DNA of 31,529 nt, from assembly GCA_002337925.1 (NCBI GenBank), contig DDHB01000061.1, forward strand, positions 54,070 through 85,598. Reading direction: 5' to 3'. Source of the stretch: Sporomusaceae bacterium UBA1887 (GTDB lineage Bacteria > Bacillota > Negativicutes > Sporomusales > DSM-15969). The notes under the pieces were generated by a model. It did no database searches and had not been told where the DNA came from. It saw only the letters and a list, made by a program, of their open reading frames with translations. Positions 6,761 to 15,335 of the stretch are shown in pieces (positions within the stretch are counted from its first letter, which is position 1; each line of letters starts with the position of its first letter). The position numbers were made by a program, and so were the translations under genes.

Positions 6761-7282
6761 ATGAAAACGTTAATTGTATACTCCAGTTTAACCGGCAATA
6801 CCCGTCAGGTGGCTGAGGCTGTTCACGAGGTTTTCGGACTAGCGGCTGATTTGTTTCCTGTCGAGCAGGCGCCAACGGGTGAAGGCTATGATTTGGTTGC
6901 AGTTGGTTTTTGGGTTGACCGGGGAACGGCAGACAAAAAAGCGCAAGAATATCTTGCCGGTTTGCGCAATAAGCAGGTTGCGTTATTTGCAACGTTAGGT
7001 GCTTACCCGGATTCAGAGCATGCTGCTCAAAGTATGAACAATGCAGCTGCCTTGCTTGATGAGAGCAACCAGCTTACAGGAACTTTCATCTGCCAGGGTA
7101 AGGTAGACCCCAGACTGATCGAACAGTTCAAAAAGCTGCCGGAAGGGCACCCGCACGGTCTGAACGCCGAACGTCTGGCTCGCCATCAAGAAGCTGCCAA
7201 GCATCCCAATAGTGCCGATCTGGCTAAAGCCAAAGCGGTATTTAGCGAAATTAAAGGCAAGCTGCAAGGAATAACAGTATGA
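6761..7282 (+). CDS. Flavodoxin-family protein, likely partner in anaerobic heme degradation
   Basis: 173 residues. The N-terminus LIVYSSLTGNTRQVAEAV is the FMN phosphate-binding loop of flavodoxins; GFWVDRGTAD (~residues 48-57) and FATLGAYPDS (~77-86) match the other two FMN loops. It starts after an AAAGGAG site and overlaps the radical SAM gene by ATGA. In Fusobacterium nucleatum a flavodoxin (HmuF) is encoded beside the anaerobilin synthase HmuW. The same pairing here suggests electron delivery to the radical SAM enzyme, or heme/bilin reduction. The assignment to heme metabolism rests on context. Confidence 0.85.
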   Translation: MKTLIVYSSLTGNTRQVAEAVHEVFGLAADLFPVEQAPTGEGYDLVAVGFWVDRGTADKKAQEYLAGLRNKQVALFATLGAYPDSEHAAQSMNNAAALLDESNQLTGTFICQGKVDPRLIEQFKKLPEGHPHGLNAERLARHQEAAKHPNSADLAKAKAVFSEIKGKLQGITV

Positions 7283-8685
7283 AGCATACAAGAAACTTTC
7301 AGGAAATACTCGATACCATGGAGCCCGATATATTTGCGCTGGTTGTCGGGCAGGAAACGAATAATCCCCTCCAGGATGCCTTCTCTACCAAGCGGGTTTT
7401 GCATGCTGATGTCCGGGGAGCTATGCCCGACCGGGCGAAATGGCCTGCTTTATGGCAGGCGGCGCTAGAGCAGCGAGGCGAGACAAAGAAGCGGTCCGCT
7501 TATATCCATATCCCCTTTTGCTTAAAGAAATGTTTGTATTGTGGTTTCTTCCAGAACTATTGCCAGGATGATGCGGAAACAGCTTATATTGACCGGCTGG
7601 TTGCCGAGTTAAAAATGAATGCTGCCAGCCCCGGTTTTGCCGATCCGGTTAATGCCGTATTTATCGGCGGTGGCACACCCAGTTCTCTTTCAGCAGCTAA
7701 TGCAGGGCGGATGCTGCAAGCAGTAAAGGACTACCTGCCGCTGGCTAACGACTGCGAATTAACACTGGAAGGGCGTATTTACGACCTGATACCGGAGAAA
7801 ATGGAAACCTGGCTGGAGCAGGGCGTAAACCGTATCTCGCTTGGCGTGCAATCCTTCGATACGAAAGTACGACGGGCCGTTGGCAGACTTGATGACCGGG
7901 AGACGGTCTTAAGGCGGCTGGAGGCGTTGTCTGCTTATAATCAGGCTGCCGTCATTGTCGATCTGATTTACGGACTGCCTTTTCAGACTCCTGAAGTGTG
8001 GCAGGAAGATATTGCGACTCTAAAGACTGCAGCAGTTGACGGCTGGGATTTGTATCAGTTGAATGTCTATGAGAACAGTGCTCTCAAAAAAGAGATTGAT
8101 GCCGGACGTTTGCCTGCAGTTGCAACCATCCGCGAGCAGGCTGAGCTATTTGCTGCCGCTCATAATACGATTTCAGGCTGGCCTGTTTCGCAAATCAGTG
8201 TCTGCCATTGGGCCAAAACCAACCGCGAGCGCAATATGTATAATATTATGGCCCAGCAGGGGCACACGATGCTGCCCTTTGGAGCTGGAGCAGGCGGTAA
8301 GGTCGGCGGTTTTTCGCTGATGCAGGATCGGGACATGAGCCGTTATATGCAGCGGATTGACAACAGGGAAAAGCCTATCATGATGATGATGGCTGCTCAT
8401 GAATCGGTTAGTCTTCATGATGCAGTTAAGAATCAGCTAAAACTGGGTTATCTTGATATTCGCAAGCTTGCTGAAGTATTTGACCCCCGTCTTTTTGAAC
8501 TGGAAGCATTGCTGGCCATATGGGAAAAGCGTGGCTTGCTGCAGCGCGGGTCCGGTATCAGCAGGTTAACGGTTGCCGGTCAGTTCTGGTATGGCAATAT
8601 TACGCAATCTGTATTGGAATGCGTCAACACGTTGCTCCATGGAGAACGTTCCTGGACAATGCATAAGGTGGCAGCTCAGGGCTAA
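7279..8685 (+). CDS. HutW/ChuW-like radical SAM enzyme (anaerobic heme degradation)
   Basis: 468 residues, HemN-related. The radical SAM cluster motif is C81-x3-C85-x2-C88 (CLKKCLYCGF), preceded by YIHIPFC; a glycine-rich SAM-binding segment FIGGGTPSSLS follows (~residue 130). The N-terminal ~70 residues before the motif and the C-terminal part with GAGAGGKVGG match what I know of the HutW/ChuW group rather than coproporphyrinogen dehydrogenase HemN. ChuW opens heme to anaerobilin through radical SAM methyl chemistry and releases iron without oxygen. A Fur-type box on the operon, an adjacent flavodoxin, heme-type ABC genes and a TonB receptor all support this. Last gene of unit 1. Confidence 0.85.
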   Translation: MKHTRNFQEILDTMEPDIFALVVGQETNNPLQDAFSTKRVLHADVRGAMPDRAKWPALWQAALEQRGETKKRSAYIHIPFCLKKCLYCGFFQNYCQDDAETAYIDRLVAELKMNAASPGFADPVNAVFIGGGTPSSLSAANAGRMLQAVKDYLPLANDCELTLEGRIYDLIPEKMETWLEQGVNRISLGVQSFDTKVRRAVGRLDDRETVLRRLEALSAYNQAAVIVDLIYGLPFQTPEVWQEDIATLKTAAVDGWDLYQLNVYENSALKKEIDAGRLPAVATIREQAELFAAAHNTISGWPVSQISVCHWAKTNRERNMYNIMAQQGHTMLPFGAGAGGKVGGFSLMQDRDMSRYMQRIDNREKPIMMMMAAHESVSLHDAVKNQLKLGYLDIRKLAEVFDPRLFELEALLAIWEKRGLLQRGSGISRLTVAGQFWYGNITQSVLECVNTLLHGERSWTMHKVAAQG

Positions 8686-8726
8686 TGAGAAAAGGTAAAT
8701 AATAGAAAAAAACACTTAAAATGTAG

Positions 8727-8756
8727 TTGACATTGATAATCATTCTCACATATAAT
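8727..8756 (+). promoter_or_regulatory. Promoter with embedded Fur-type box, unit 2 of the heme island
   Basis: TTGACA (8727-8732), 18-bp spacer, TATAAT (8751-8756). The spacer carries TGATAATCATTCTCA (8734-8748), a 7-1-7 Fur-like box with one mismatch in the right half. Placement matches the promoter at 2090-2118, so both units should be repressed by iron-loaded Fur. Confidence 0.85.
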
Positions 8757-8793
8757 AGTGACAAGCGGTTATACCAACAAGTAAATATCGATA

Positions 8794-8842
8794 AGAGAGC
8801 CCAGAGCTCCGTTGCTACTAAATAAATAGCACGGGGTTTTTA
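8794..8842 (+). ncRNA. Conserved leader RNA with terminator hairpin, copy 2
   Basis: Core AGAGAGCCCAGAGCTCCG (8794-8811), one base different from the copy at 2152. Terminator CCG-T-TGCTA (8809-8817) pairs with TAGCA-CGG (8827-8834) and is followed by GGTTTTTATATTTT. The lower CCG/CGG pairs, the single bulged base and the tail CACGGGGTTTTTAT are conserved; the upper stem is TGCTA/TAGCA instead of TGCG/CGCA, so pairing is maintained. The transcript from the promoter at 8727 would be about 80 nt if it ends here. Confidence 0.65.
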
Positions 8843-8872
8843 TATTTTCTTTGAAGTGAGGTTTTACATAGG

Positions 8873-9835
8873 ATGATCAACAGAATTTCAGGTGCCGTCA
8901 TTGTCATTTTACTGCTTGTAGGGGCATTCATGCTTTACAGTCAGGATAGCCGGGAAACAATGAAAAAAGAAACCGTTCGCCTTGTTACTGATGGCGCGGG
9001 ACGTCAAGTTTCCATTCCGGCTCATCCTAAGAAAGTGGTTGCTTTGAACGCTTCCAGCATTGATTTGTATGTATCTGCAGGCGGAAGCCTCGCCGGGCGG
9101 GCAGCGACCGAGACGCTGCCTCCCGATGTTAAGGCGGCTGTACAGCAGGTTCCTACCGTTGGACTGACGCCTAATCCCGATCTGGAGAAGATTGTCGCCA
9201 TGAAACCGGATTTGGTGCTGGCAGCCAATATCCCCTACCACCATGCGCTGGTTCCGGTATTAGAGAAGGCTGGTATCCCCATTCTGCTGCAGACGATGGA
9301 TAATTATCAGCAAATACTGGAGACCCTTCGCTTTTATGGCGAACTGACGGGTCAGGCGGACAAAGCCGCCAGTCAAATTGCGCAGATTGAGAAACAGTAC
9401 CAGACAGCAGTGCAGAATACGGCAGGAAAACCGGCACCTAAGGTCCTTGTCCTATGGGGGACGACCGAAAGCTTCAGCATGGCCTTGTCCAGCAGTTTTA
9501 CAGGTGATTTGGTCAAACGGCTGGGAGGAATCAACGTATCCGATCAAGCTGATAAAAATGGCGCTATGGCCGGTTATGTACCTTTAAGTCTGGAATTTGT
9601 GGCAAAAGCAAGTCCTGAAGTTATTGTATTTATTACCCACAGTTCGGATGACAAGGTGGAGGAGAAGTTTAAGAATGAACTGGCAGGCCATCCGGCCTGG
9701 CAGGGAAGTCCGGCTGTCCGCCAAAATCGCGTGCACAAATTGCCGTACCAGTTGTTTGCAGTCAATCCCGGCACTCAGGTTGGGAAAGCAATGGAAGTAT
9801 TGTCAGGTCTGCTCTATAGCAGTGAAGCCAAATAG
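8873..9835 (+). CDS. Heme/cobalamin-type ABC substrate-binding protein, membrane-targeted paralog
   Basis: 320 residues. An N-terminal hydrophobic segment (residues ~5-22, ISGAVIVILLLVGAFMLY) would act as signal peptide or membrane anchor; no lipobox cysteine. The rest is a BtuF/FhuD-like domain, colinear with and roughly half identical to the binding domain encoded at 2250-3335 (both share ALNAS, PPDV/PPDI, TVGL-PNPD, MKPDLVL, HHAL, GDLVKRLGG and KLPYQLFA/QLPYQLFA). It has its own Fur-type promoter and leader and is followed after 15 bp by the TonB-dependent receptor. It is the likely functional periplasmic partner of the permease at 3332-4345, since no other FecCD permease is present here. 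Confidence 0.87.
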   Translation: MINRISGAVIVILLLVGAFMLYSQDSRETMKKETVRLVTDGAGRQVSIPAHPKKVVALNASSIDLYVSAGGSLAGRAATETLPPDVKAAVQQVPTVGLTPNPDLEKIVAMKPDLVLAANIPYHHALVPVLEKAGIPILLQTMDNYQQILETLRFYGELTGQADKAASQIAQIEKQYQTAVQNTAGKPAPKVLVLWGTTESFSMALSSSFTGDLVKRLGGINVSDQADKNGAMAGYVPLSLEFVAKASPEVIVFITHSSDDKVEEKFKNELAGHPAWQGSPAVRQNRVHKLPYQLFAVNPGTQVGKAMEVLSGLLYSSEAK

Positions 9836-9850
9836 AAAGGGAGTTTTAAA

Positions 9851-11782
9851 GTGAAAATGACAACCAGCCGGAGAAAAAGTAAGATCGCCTTATTAAGTCT
9901 CAGCATTATGACCGCCCTCAGCATGCAGGCTTATGCTGAAGAAGAGCAGTTCCAACTCAGCGAAGTGGTAGTGACTGCTACAAGAACCGAGCGGGATGTG
10001 AAAGAAACCCCAGCGGCTGTGGAGGTCATTGACCGGGAAGCATTGGATAAACTGGGTGCAAGAAATCTATTAGATGCGCTGCGCTTGGCGACAAGTGTTA
10101 ACGTAACATCTACTATGACCGGTAATGGAATATCCGTACGGGGTATGGAGAGTCGTCATGTACTGATTCTGGTTGATGGCCTGCGTTTGACGTCCGAAGG
10201 CAGCCAGGCCACTGGCAACTCATTTGAGTGGCAGCGGATTAATATGGCGAATGTTGAGCGAATAGAAATTGTCAGAGGCTTGTCCAGTTCTCTATATGGG
10301 TCAGAGGCTTTAGGGGGAGTTATTAACATTATTACGAAAAAGCCGGGCAAGGAAGAAATCACTCTATCCTATAGTCCTTCGCGTTATAGTGATGATACAG
10401 GCCTAGGCATTGATCAGTTTGCCATGCATTACGATGCCGGGAAAAAAGGACCGTTCTCTTATGGATTTACGGTTGGACGTTCGGAGACTGATGCCTTGCA
10501 TAGACCGGGAGAAGTAAGTACTACTTACAATGGTACCCGTGATTTTTATAACTTTGCTGCCAGTTATGAATTATCTGGTGACAGGCAGTTGGACTTTAAA
10601 GCCGATTACCTGAAAGAGGACATGGAAAATATATCAAAGGTATCAAGCGTATTTAATCATTTTTTCTATGATAATACGAGAAAGTCAGCTAGCTTAGGGC
10701 TAAGGGGTAAACATGACAGGGGTGATTATGAAGTTCGCACCTATTTTGGACAACAAGATAAGCAGCAGGATTACCGGAATCTAAATACCAATGTCTATTA
10801 TCCGGAATTAGACCTTTCCAAACGCAAAACCTGGGTACTGGAAGGCCGTAATACCAGCCAGCTTGATGAGCGTCATGTCCTGACATCAGGAGCTGAGATG
10901 CGTACGGAAAGTTATGCAGGCACTCGCCTAAAAACAGGCAAATCCAGTATCGAGTACACTGCTCTCTACATACAGGACGAGTATCAAATCAATGACCGAT
11001 GGCTGATTCTTCCTTCACTGCGCTATGATGACAGCAATAAATTTGATAGCAATGTAAGTCCTAAAATAGGTGCCACTTATAAAATGAACGATAATTCGCG
11101 GCTGAAATTCAATGCTGGCAAGGGCTATCGAACTCCTAGCCTTGATGACATGTACATGCGGATGTATATGCAGCCGATGAGCGGTATGCCGGCCTACATC
11201 AATGGCAACCCTGACTTAAAGCCGGAGGAATCGACGAACTATGAAGTGGCTGTTGAAGGGGAACGCGGCAAAGCATTTGCTAAAGCAAGCTATTTTAATA
11301 ATGATGTAAAAAATAAAATTACATCCACAGTGATAAAAGCTACTCCTCCAATGGAGATGCAGTACATCAATATCGATAGAGCTGAGATTGAAGGAATGGA
11401 GTTGGAGTTCGGCCAGCATCTTACTGATAACTGGCTAATAAAAGTCTCCTATACTCAGTTGGATCCAATTAATTCAAAAACAAAAGAGCAGATAGTGGGG
11501 ACAGCTCGTAAGCAAGGGACTATTCAACTTCACTATGATGACAATAAGCAAAATGGTATAAGCGCAGCCTTATGGAATTCATGGTCAAACGATTTTTATC
11601 AAACAGACTCTAGTAATGTTAAAAGAACATATTCTTTTAATACTTGGAATGTATCCGTTACCAAAGAGTGGAATGAAAATTTCCAAACCTATATAGGCGT
11701 TGACAATATCTTTAACAAAAAAGTGTATGATCTAAATATTTGGGGATCGCTTCTTCGTGTCGGCATGACAGTGAAACTATAA
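9851..11782 (+). CDS. TonB-dependent outer-membrane receptor, probable heme receptor
   Basis: 643 residues. Signal peptide residues ~1-29 ending in MQAYAEE; TonB-box region EVVVTATRTERD (~36-47); plug domain with ISVRGMESRHVLILVDG and VERIEIVRG...LYGSEALGGVINIIT (~95-160); then a beta barrel ending in LLRVGMTVKL. GYRTPSLDD (~425-433) resembles the FRAP box and GNPDLKPEES (~452-461) the NPNL box of heme receptors. The segment between them, where classical receptors place a heme-ligating histidine, has no His but six Met in 13 residues. Start GTG 9851 has AAAGGGAG 7 nt upstream. The receptor implies an outer membrane and TonB/ExbBD encoded elsewhere. Confidence 0.9.
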   Translation: MKMTTSRRKSKIALLSLSIMTALSMQAYAEEEQFQLSEVVVTATRTERDVKETPAAVEVIDREALDKLGARNLLDALRLATSVNVTSTMTGNGISVRGMESRHVLILVDGLRLTSEGSQATGNSFEWQRINMANVERIEIVRGLSSSLYGSEALGGVINIITKKPGKEEITLSYSPSRYSDDTGLGIDQFAMHYDAGKKGPFSYGFTVGRSETDALHRPGEVSTTYNGTRDFYNFAASYELSGDRQLDFKADYLKEDMENISKVSSVFNHFFYDNTRKSASLGLRGKHDRGDYEVRTYFGQQDKQQDYRNLNTNVYYPELDLSKRKTWVLEGRNTSQLDERHVLTSGAEMRTESYAGTRLKTGKSSIEYTALYIQDEYQINDRWLILPSLRYDDSNKFDSNVSPKIGATYKMNDNSRLKFNAGKGYRTPSLDDMYMRMYMQPMSGMPAYINGNPDLKPEESTNYEVAVEGERGKAFAKASYFNNDVKNKITSTVIKATPPMEMQYINIDRAEIEGMELEFGQHLTDNWLIKVSYTQLDPINSKTKEQIVGTARKQGTIQLHYDDNKQNGISAALWNSWSNDFYQTDSSNVKRTYSFNTWNVSVTKEWNENFQTYIGVDNIFNKKVYDLNIWGSLLRVGMTVKL

Positions 11783-11783
11783 G

Positions 11784-12692
11784 ATGCAACTAGTAATTAA
11801 GCGTGTCCTACTCACAATTTTGGGGCTGGTTATTTTGTTTAGCCCAGTGGAAGGTCAAGCCGCTGCTTGTCAAGTTTATGACACAGTTTCTGGTTCCCGG
11901 CTTACGGTAGATGCTATTAGTCAAAAAATGAACAACTATGATGTCGTGGTATTCGGTGAATACCACGACAATCAGATCCTGCACAGCCTGGAAGCGGACC
12001 TGCTGACTGGAGTTTATGAGCAGCATCCTAATGTGGCTGTATCATTAGAAATGTTCGAACGGGACAATCAGCAGATTCTCAATGCCTATTTGGCAGGGCG
12101 CGTGAGTGAAGCTGCATTTCTGGAGCAATCGAGGCCCTGGCCCAATTACAGGAGTGATTACCGGCCTCTTATCGAGTTTGCCAAAGAAGAGGGGCTGCGG
12201 GTACTTGCCGCCAATATTCCCCGCTCTGTAGCGGCTCACTATGCCAGACGGGGAACATTGGACGGTATTGACGGCACTCTGCTTCCACACCTGCCGCGCA
12301 TACACCGTGCTCCTGACGGCGAATACCGGCAGCTGTTTTTAGCACAGATGCAGGCTATGAGCAATAAACACAGTGCTATGCCGGTGACGGATAGTCAAAT
12401 GGAAGCTTTCTATCGTGCCCAATGCCTGAAGGATGATACGATGGCAGAGAGTATTGTAGACCATCACCGCCGCTATCCGGACAGGAAGATCATCCATTAT
12501 CAGGGGGATTTCCACAGCCGCTATCGCTTAGGCGTTGTGGAAAAGCTGCAGGCTTTGGAGCCGGAGCTGAGAATACTGGTGCTTACTCCCGTTTATGTGG
12601 AAGAGTTTAAACAGCTTCCTGAACAGGCCCGGAGCTTACAGGCAGATGGCGATATCGTGATATTTGTAAAGAAAAAATCCGCTTCCTCATAG
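11784..12692 (+). CDS. ChaN-like heme-binding family protein
   Basis: 302 residues. N-terminal signal segment VLLTILGLVILFSPVEGQAA (~residues 8-27), then a ChaN/Cofac_haem_bdg domain with VVVFGEYHDNQ (~54-64), LEMFERDNQ (~90) and a C-terminal HYQGDFHSRY. In Campylobacter ChaN the family binds heme, and it is often encoded beside TonB receptors. Here it begins one base after the receptor stop, so it is probably co-translated with it. Expected in the cell envelope. A cysteine lies just after the signal (AAACQV), but the preceding residues are a poor lipobox, so lipidation is uncertain. The transcription terminator overlaps its last codons. Confidence 0.85.
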   Translation: MQLVIKRVLLTILGLVILFSPVEGQAAACQVYDTVSGSRLTVDAISQKMNNYDVVVFGEYHDNQILHSLEADLLTGVYEQHPNVAVSLEMFERDNQQILNAYLAGRVSEAAFLEQSRPWPNYRSDYRPLIEFAKEEGLRVLAANIPRSVAAHYARRGTLDGIDGTLLPHLPRIHRAPDGEYRQLFLAQMQAMSNKHSAMPVTDSQMEAFYRAQCLKDDTMAESIVDHHRRYPDRKIIHYQGDFHSRYRLGVVEKLQALEPELRILVLTPVYVEEFKQLPEQARSLQADGDIVIFVKKKSASS

Positions 12693-12708
12693 AGGGGCGG
12701 ATTTTTCT
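12673..12708 (+). terminator. Intrinsic terminator of heme unit 2
   Basis: AAAAATCCGC (12673-12682) pairs with GCGGATTTTT (12697-12706). The stem starts inside the 3' end of the ChaN-like gene and ends in a T run. Confidence 0.85.
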
Positions 12709-12721
12709 GTTTAACCAGATT

Positions 12722-12751
12722 TTGCATCCAGTCGATTTATTGTGGTAAGAT
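12722..12751 (+). promoter_or_regulatory. Possible promoter of the ABC exporter gene
   Basis: TTGCAT (12722-12727), 18-bp spacer, TAAGAT (12746-12751), about 40 bp before the start codon. Match is moderate. No Fur-like box is visible. Confidence 0.45.
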
Positions 12752-12790
12752 ATGACTATTAAAACGGAGTTCTCTAAAACGGAGGTTTTT

Positions 12791-14536
12791 ATGTCTATCT
12801 GGTCAAAATTCTTTCAATATTATAAGCCCTACCGGTGGCTTTTTTTTACTGATTTAGCTTGTGCATCAGTAGTTTCCTTAGTAGATATTACCTTTCCGCA
12901 AATTCTCTACTTTCTTACCCATGGTGTTTTTACCCGGAGTGCGGAAGAGATAAAGCAAGTGTTAAGTATGGTTGCTTTTGGCATGATTGCGTTGTATCTG
13001 CTCCGCTATGCGTGCCAGTATTATATTACTACCTGGGGACACATCATGGGAGCTAGGATGGAAAGTGATATGCGGCAGGATCTGTTTGATCACTACCAGC
13101 GGCTGTCGTTTTCCTATTATGATCGCAACAATACCGGTGAAATGATGTCTAAGCTGGTTTCGGACTTATTTGATATTTCGGAGCTTGCTCATCATGGGCC
13201 GGAGAATATTTTTATCTGTACGTTAAAGATTGTTGGTTCTTTTGCCTTGCTAATGCTGCTGAATGTCAAAATGACATTGATTCTCCTGGCAGTTACCTTG
13301 TTGATGGTCTGTTTTAGTATTTATAAGAACAGAAGAATGAAAGCTGTTTTTATGGATAACCGTAAAAAGATTGCCGGAGTGAATTCACAGGTACAGGACA
13401 GTCTTTCCGGTATTCGTGTTGTCAAATCCTTTGCTAATGAAGACCTGGAACGAGAAAAATTCTGCACGACTAATTTGGAGTTTTTGGATTCCAAGGTCAG
13501 CAGCTACCGTATTATGGGCAGCTTTCATGCAGGCAACGGCCTCTTTCAGGGTTTATTGTATACGGCAGTTTTGGTCAGCGGCGGCTATTTTGTTGCGGAA
13601 GGTACGCTTCAGGTTGCCGACCTGGCAGTATATGCGTTGTATATCGGCATTTTTATGAATCCGATTGATGTGTTAATCAATTTCACAGAGCAATTCCAGA
13701 AAGGGTATTCCGGTTTTAAACGTTTTATGGAAGTGGTGAATACCGTACCGGAAATCCTGGAAAAACCGGATGCGTTGCCGCTGCAGAGCGTAAAAGGCCA
13801 TATTGTTTATCAAAATGTTTCCTTCCGGTATAATCAGGATACCCAAGTACTGGACGGTGTTAACATTGCTATTGAGGCCGGAAAAACAGTAGCACTGGTG
13901 GGGCCTTCAGGCGGTGGTAAAACAACGCTTTGCTCCATTTTGCCGCGTTTTTATGATGTAAGCGGCGGGGCAGTGCTGATAGATGGTCAGGACGTGCGGG
14001 ATGTAACGCTGAAATCACTGCGCAGTGCGATTGGCATTGTACAGCAGGATGTGTATATGTTTGCCGGTACGGTACGGGATAATATTGCTTATGGCAAGCC
14101 CGATGCTACTGAGGAAGAAATCTTTGAGGCGGCGAAGAATGCAAATATCCATGATTTTGTTGTAAGCTTGCCCGATGGTTATGACAGTTATGTTGGCGAG
14201 CGGGGGACACGCCTGTCGGGAGGGCAAAAGCAGCGGATTGCGATTGCCCGCGTATTTTTAAAGAACCCCCAGATTCTGATTCTCGATGAAGCCACATCGG
14301 CGTTGGATAATGAGAGTGAGCGCTACATTCAGGCGTCCCTGGAACGGCTTTCGAAGAACCGTACGACAATTGTTGTGGCCCACCGGCTTAGCACTATTCG
14401 CAATGCCGATGAGATTATTGTTATTAATCATAACGGAATTCAAGAACGCGGTAATCACGAAGCGCTGCTGTCCCAAAACGGGTTGTATGCCAAGTATTAC
14501 AACATGCAGTTTGAAGGGCTGGATGAGCTGGAATAG
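12791..14536 (+). CDS. MsbA/BmrA-type ABC exporter (fused TMD-NBD half transporter)
   Basis: 581 residues, standard length for a homodimeric type IV exporter. Residues ~1-310 form the six-helix transmembrane domain (VQDSLSGIRVVKSFANE at ~200 is the usual coupling-region text). Residues ~340-575 form the ATPase: Walker A GPSGGGKTT, Q-loop VQQDVYMFAGTVRDNI, signature LSGGQKQRIAIAR, Walker B ILILDEATSALD, switch VVAHRLSTI. Start 12791 follows GGAGG by 5 nt; an in-frame ATG 39 bases upstream has no such site. It follows the heme unit terminator, so it is transcribed separately; the cargo (lipid, drug, peptide or tetrapyrrole) cannot be told. Confidence 0.88.
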   Translation: MSIWSKFFQYYKPYRWLFFTDLACASVVSLVDITFPQILYFLTHGVFTRSAEEIKQVLSMVAFGMIALYLLRYACQYYITTWGHIMGARMESDMRQDLFDHYQRLSFSYYDRNNTGEMMSKLVSDLFDISELAHHGPENIFICTLKIVGSFALLMLLNVKMTLILLAVTLLMVCFSIYKNRRMKAVFMDNRKKIAGVNSQVQDSLSGIRVVKSFANEDLEREKFCTTNLEFLDSKVSSYRIMGSFHAGNGLFQGLLYTAVLVSGGYFVAEGTLQVADLAVYALYIGIFMNPIDVLINFTEQFQKGYSGFKRFMEVVNTVPEILEKPDALPLQSVKGHIVYQNVSFRYNQDTQVLDGVNIAIEAGKTVALVGPSGGGKTTLCSILPRFYDVSGGAVLIDGQDVRDVTLKSLRSAIGIVQQDVYMFAGTVRDNIAYGKPDATEEEIFEAAKNANIHDFVVSLPDGYDSYVGERGTRLSGGQKQRIAIARVFLKNPQILILDEATSALDNESERYIQASLERLSKNRTTIVVAHRLSTIRNADEIIVINHNGIQERGNHEALLSQNGLYAKYYNMQFEGLDELE

Positions 14537-14538
14537 AT

Positions 14539-14997
14539 TTAATTTTTCAGTAGGGATGCAGTGACCCAAATCTTCAGTATATCGGAAATAACGATCTTAC
14601 GGACGGCCAGTTTGAAATGACGGTCATCAAACCGGACAATCCGGTTATCAATCACACCGGTTATTAGATCAGGGTTGAGAGTGCTAACTTCTTTACCGAA
14701 CAACATATAGTATTGTTCTTTAATATGGTTGGCTAAAGCGGCCTTATCCAATTGATCGCCTTCATATAGCAGGTCAACTTCAATTTTTTTTATAACAGGA
14801 CCTTTTTGCTTGGAAGATACCTCCAGTTTTTCCAGTCGGGCATCTTTTTCCTTGATGGTGGTTTGCAGCGTTTTGATTTGCTGATAGGAGGAGTCCAGCT
14901 CATGGCCAGTATAAGTTGTTACAAGAATAGCGCCTAACCAGAGGCCGCCTAAAAAACCGGTCAGAAGAAAAAATAAATATGGTTTGTGGTTAGCCAT
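14539..14997 (-). CDS. ytrI: YtrI-like sporulation membrane protein
   Basis: 152 residues. One N-terminal transmembrane helix (FFLLTGFLGGLWLGAILVTT, ~residues 8-27), then a coiled-coil stretch (~30-60, SSYQQIKTLQTTIKEKDARL) and a C-terminal domain presumably outside the membrane. I assign it to YtrI mainly because it sits directly downstream of a ytrH homolog, as in Bacillus subtilis, and has the same topology; sequence similarity is weak by eye. The start at 14997 overlaps the ytrH stop (TAATG) and has GGAG 6 nt upstream; an in-frame ATG at 15009 is an alternative. In B. subtilis the ytrHI pair belongs to the mother-cell sigma-E regulon. Confidence 0.65.
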   Translation of the reverse strand: MANHKPYLFFLLTGFLGGLWLGAILVTTYTGHELDSSYQQIKTLQTTIKEKDARLEKLEVSSKQKGPVIKKIEVDLLYEGDQLDKAALANHIKEQYYMLFGKEVSTLNPDLITGVIDNRIVRFDDRHFKLAVRKIVISDILKIWVTASLLKN

Positions 14998-15335
14998 TAA
15001 TCGCTCCATGCCTGGCCGCAGCGCTTAATCAGCATAATAAAATTAAAGCCGGCATTTGCCCCGGCCAGTGCAGCCAGGACATAGGCAAGCTCTTTGGCAA
15101 CAGAGCGAATATCACCGCGAAAGAAGCCCTGGTCCAGTGCCTCGATGGATTGAAATGTTCCGCCCAAGGCTACGGCTACGGCCCAGATCTTTAAAGAATC
15201 TGCAACTGTTACCATCGTTTTAACCGGCGGATGGTGGCTGATAACTGCTGCCAGCCCTGCAAACAAGCTTGCGCCAACCATGACACCCAATGCAATAAAA
15301 AAGTTTATGATTAACGTACTGATAAATGCAGTCAT
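14997..15335 (-). CDS. ytrH: YtrH-like sporulation protein
   Basis: 112 residues, the usual YtrH length. Three hydrophobic segments are visible (INFFIALGVMVGASLFAGLAA, LKIWAVAVALGGTF, ELAYVLAALAGANAGF). The pattern PPVKTMVTVADSLKIWAVAVALGGTF is characteristic of the family as I know it. Start 15335 has GGGGAGGA 10 nt upstream; the open frame extends 21 codons further without a comparable site. It forms a two-gene operon with the downstream ytrI-like gene. Its presence indicates an endospore former. I looked for a sigma-E promoter upstream and found no convincing one. Confidence 0.8.
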   Translation of the reverse strand: MTAFISTLIINFFIALGVMVGASLFAGLAAVISHHPPVKTMVTVADSLKIWAVAVALGGTFQSIEALDQGFFRGDIRSVAKELAYVLAALAGANAGFNFIMLIKRCGQAWSD

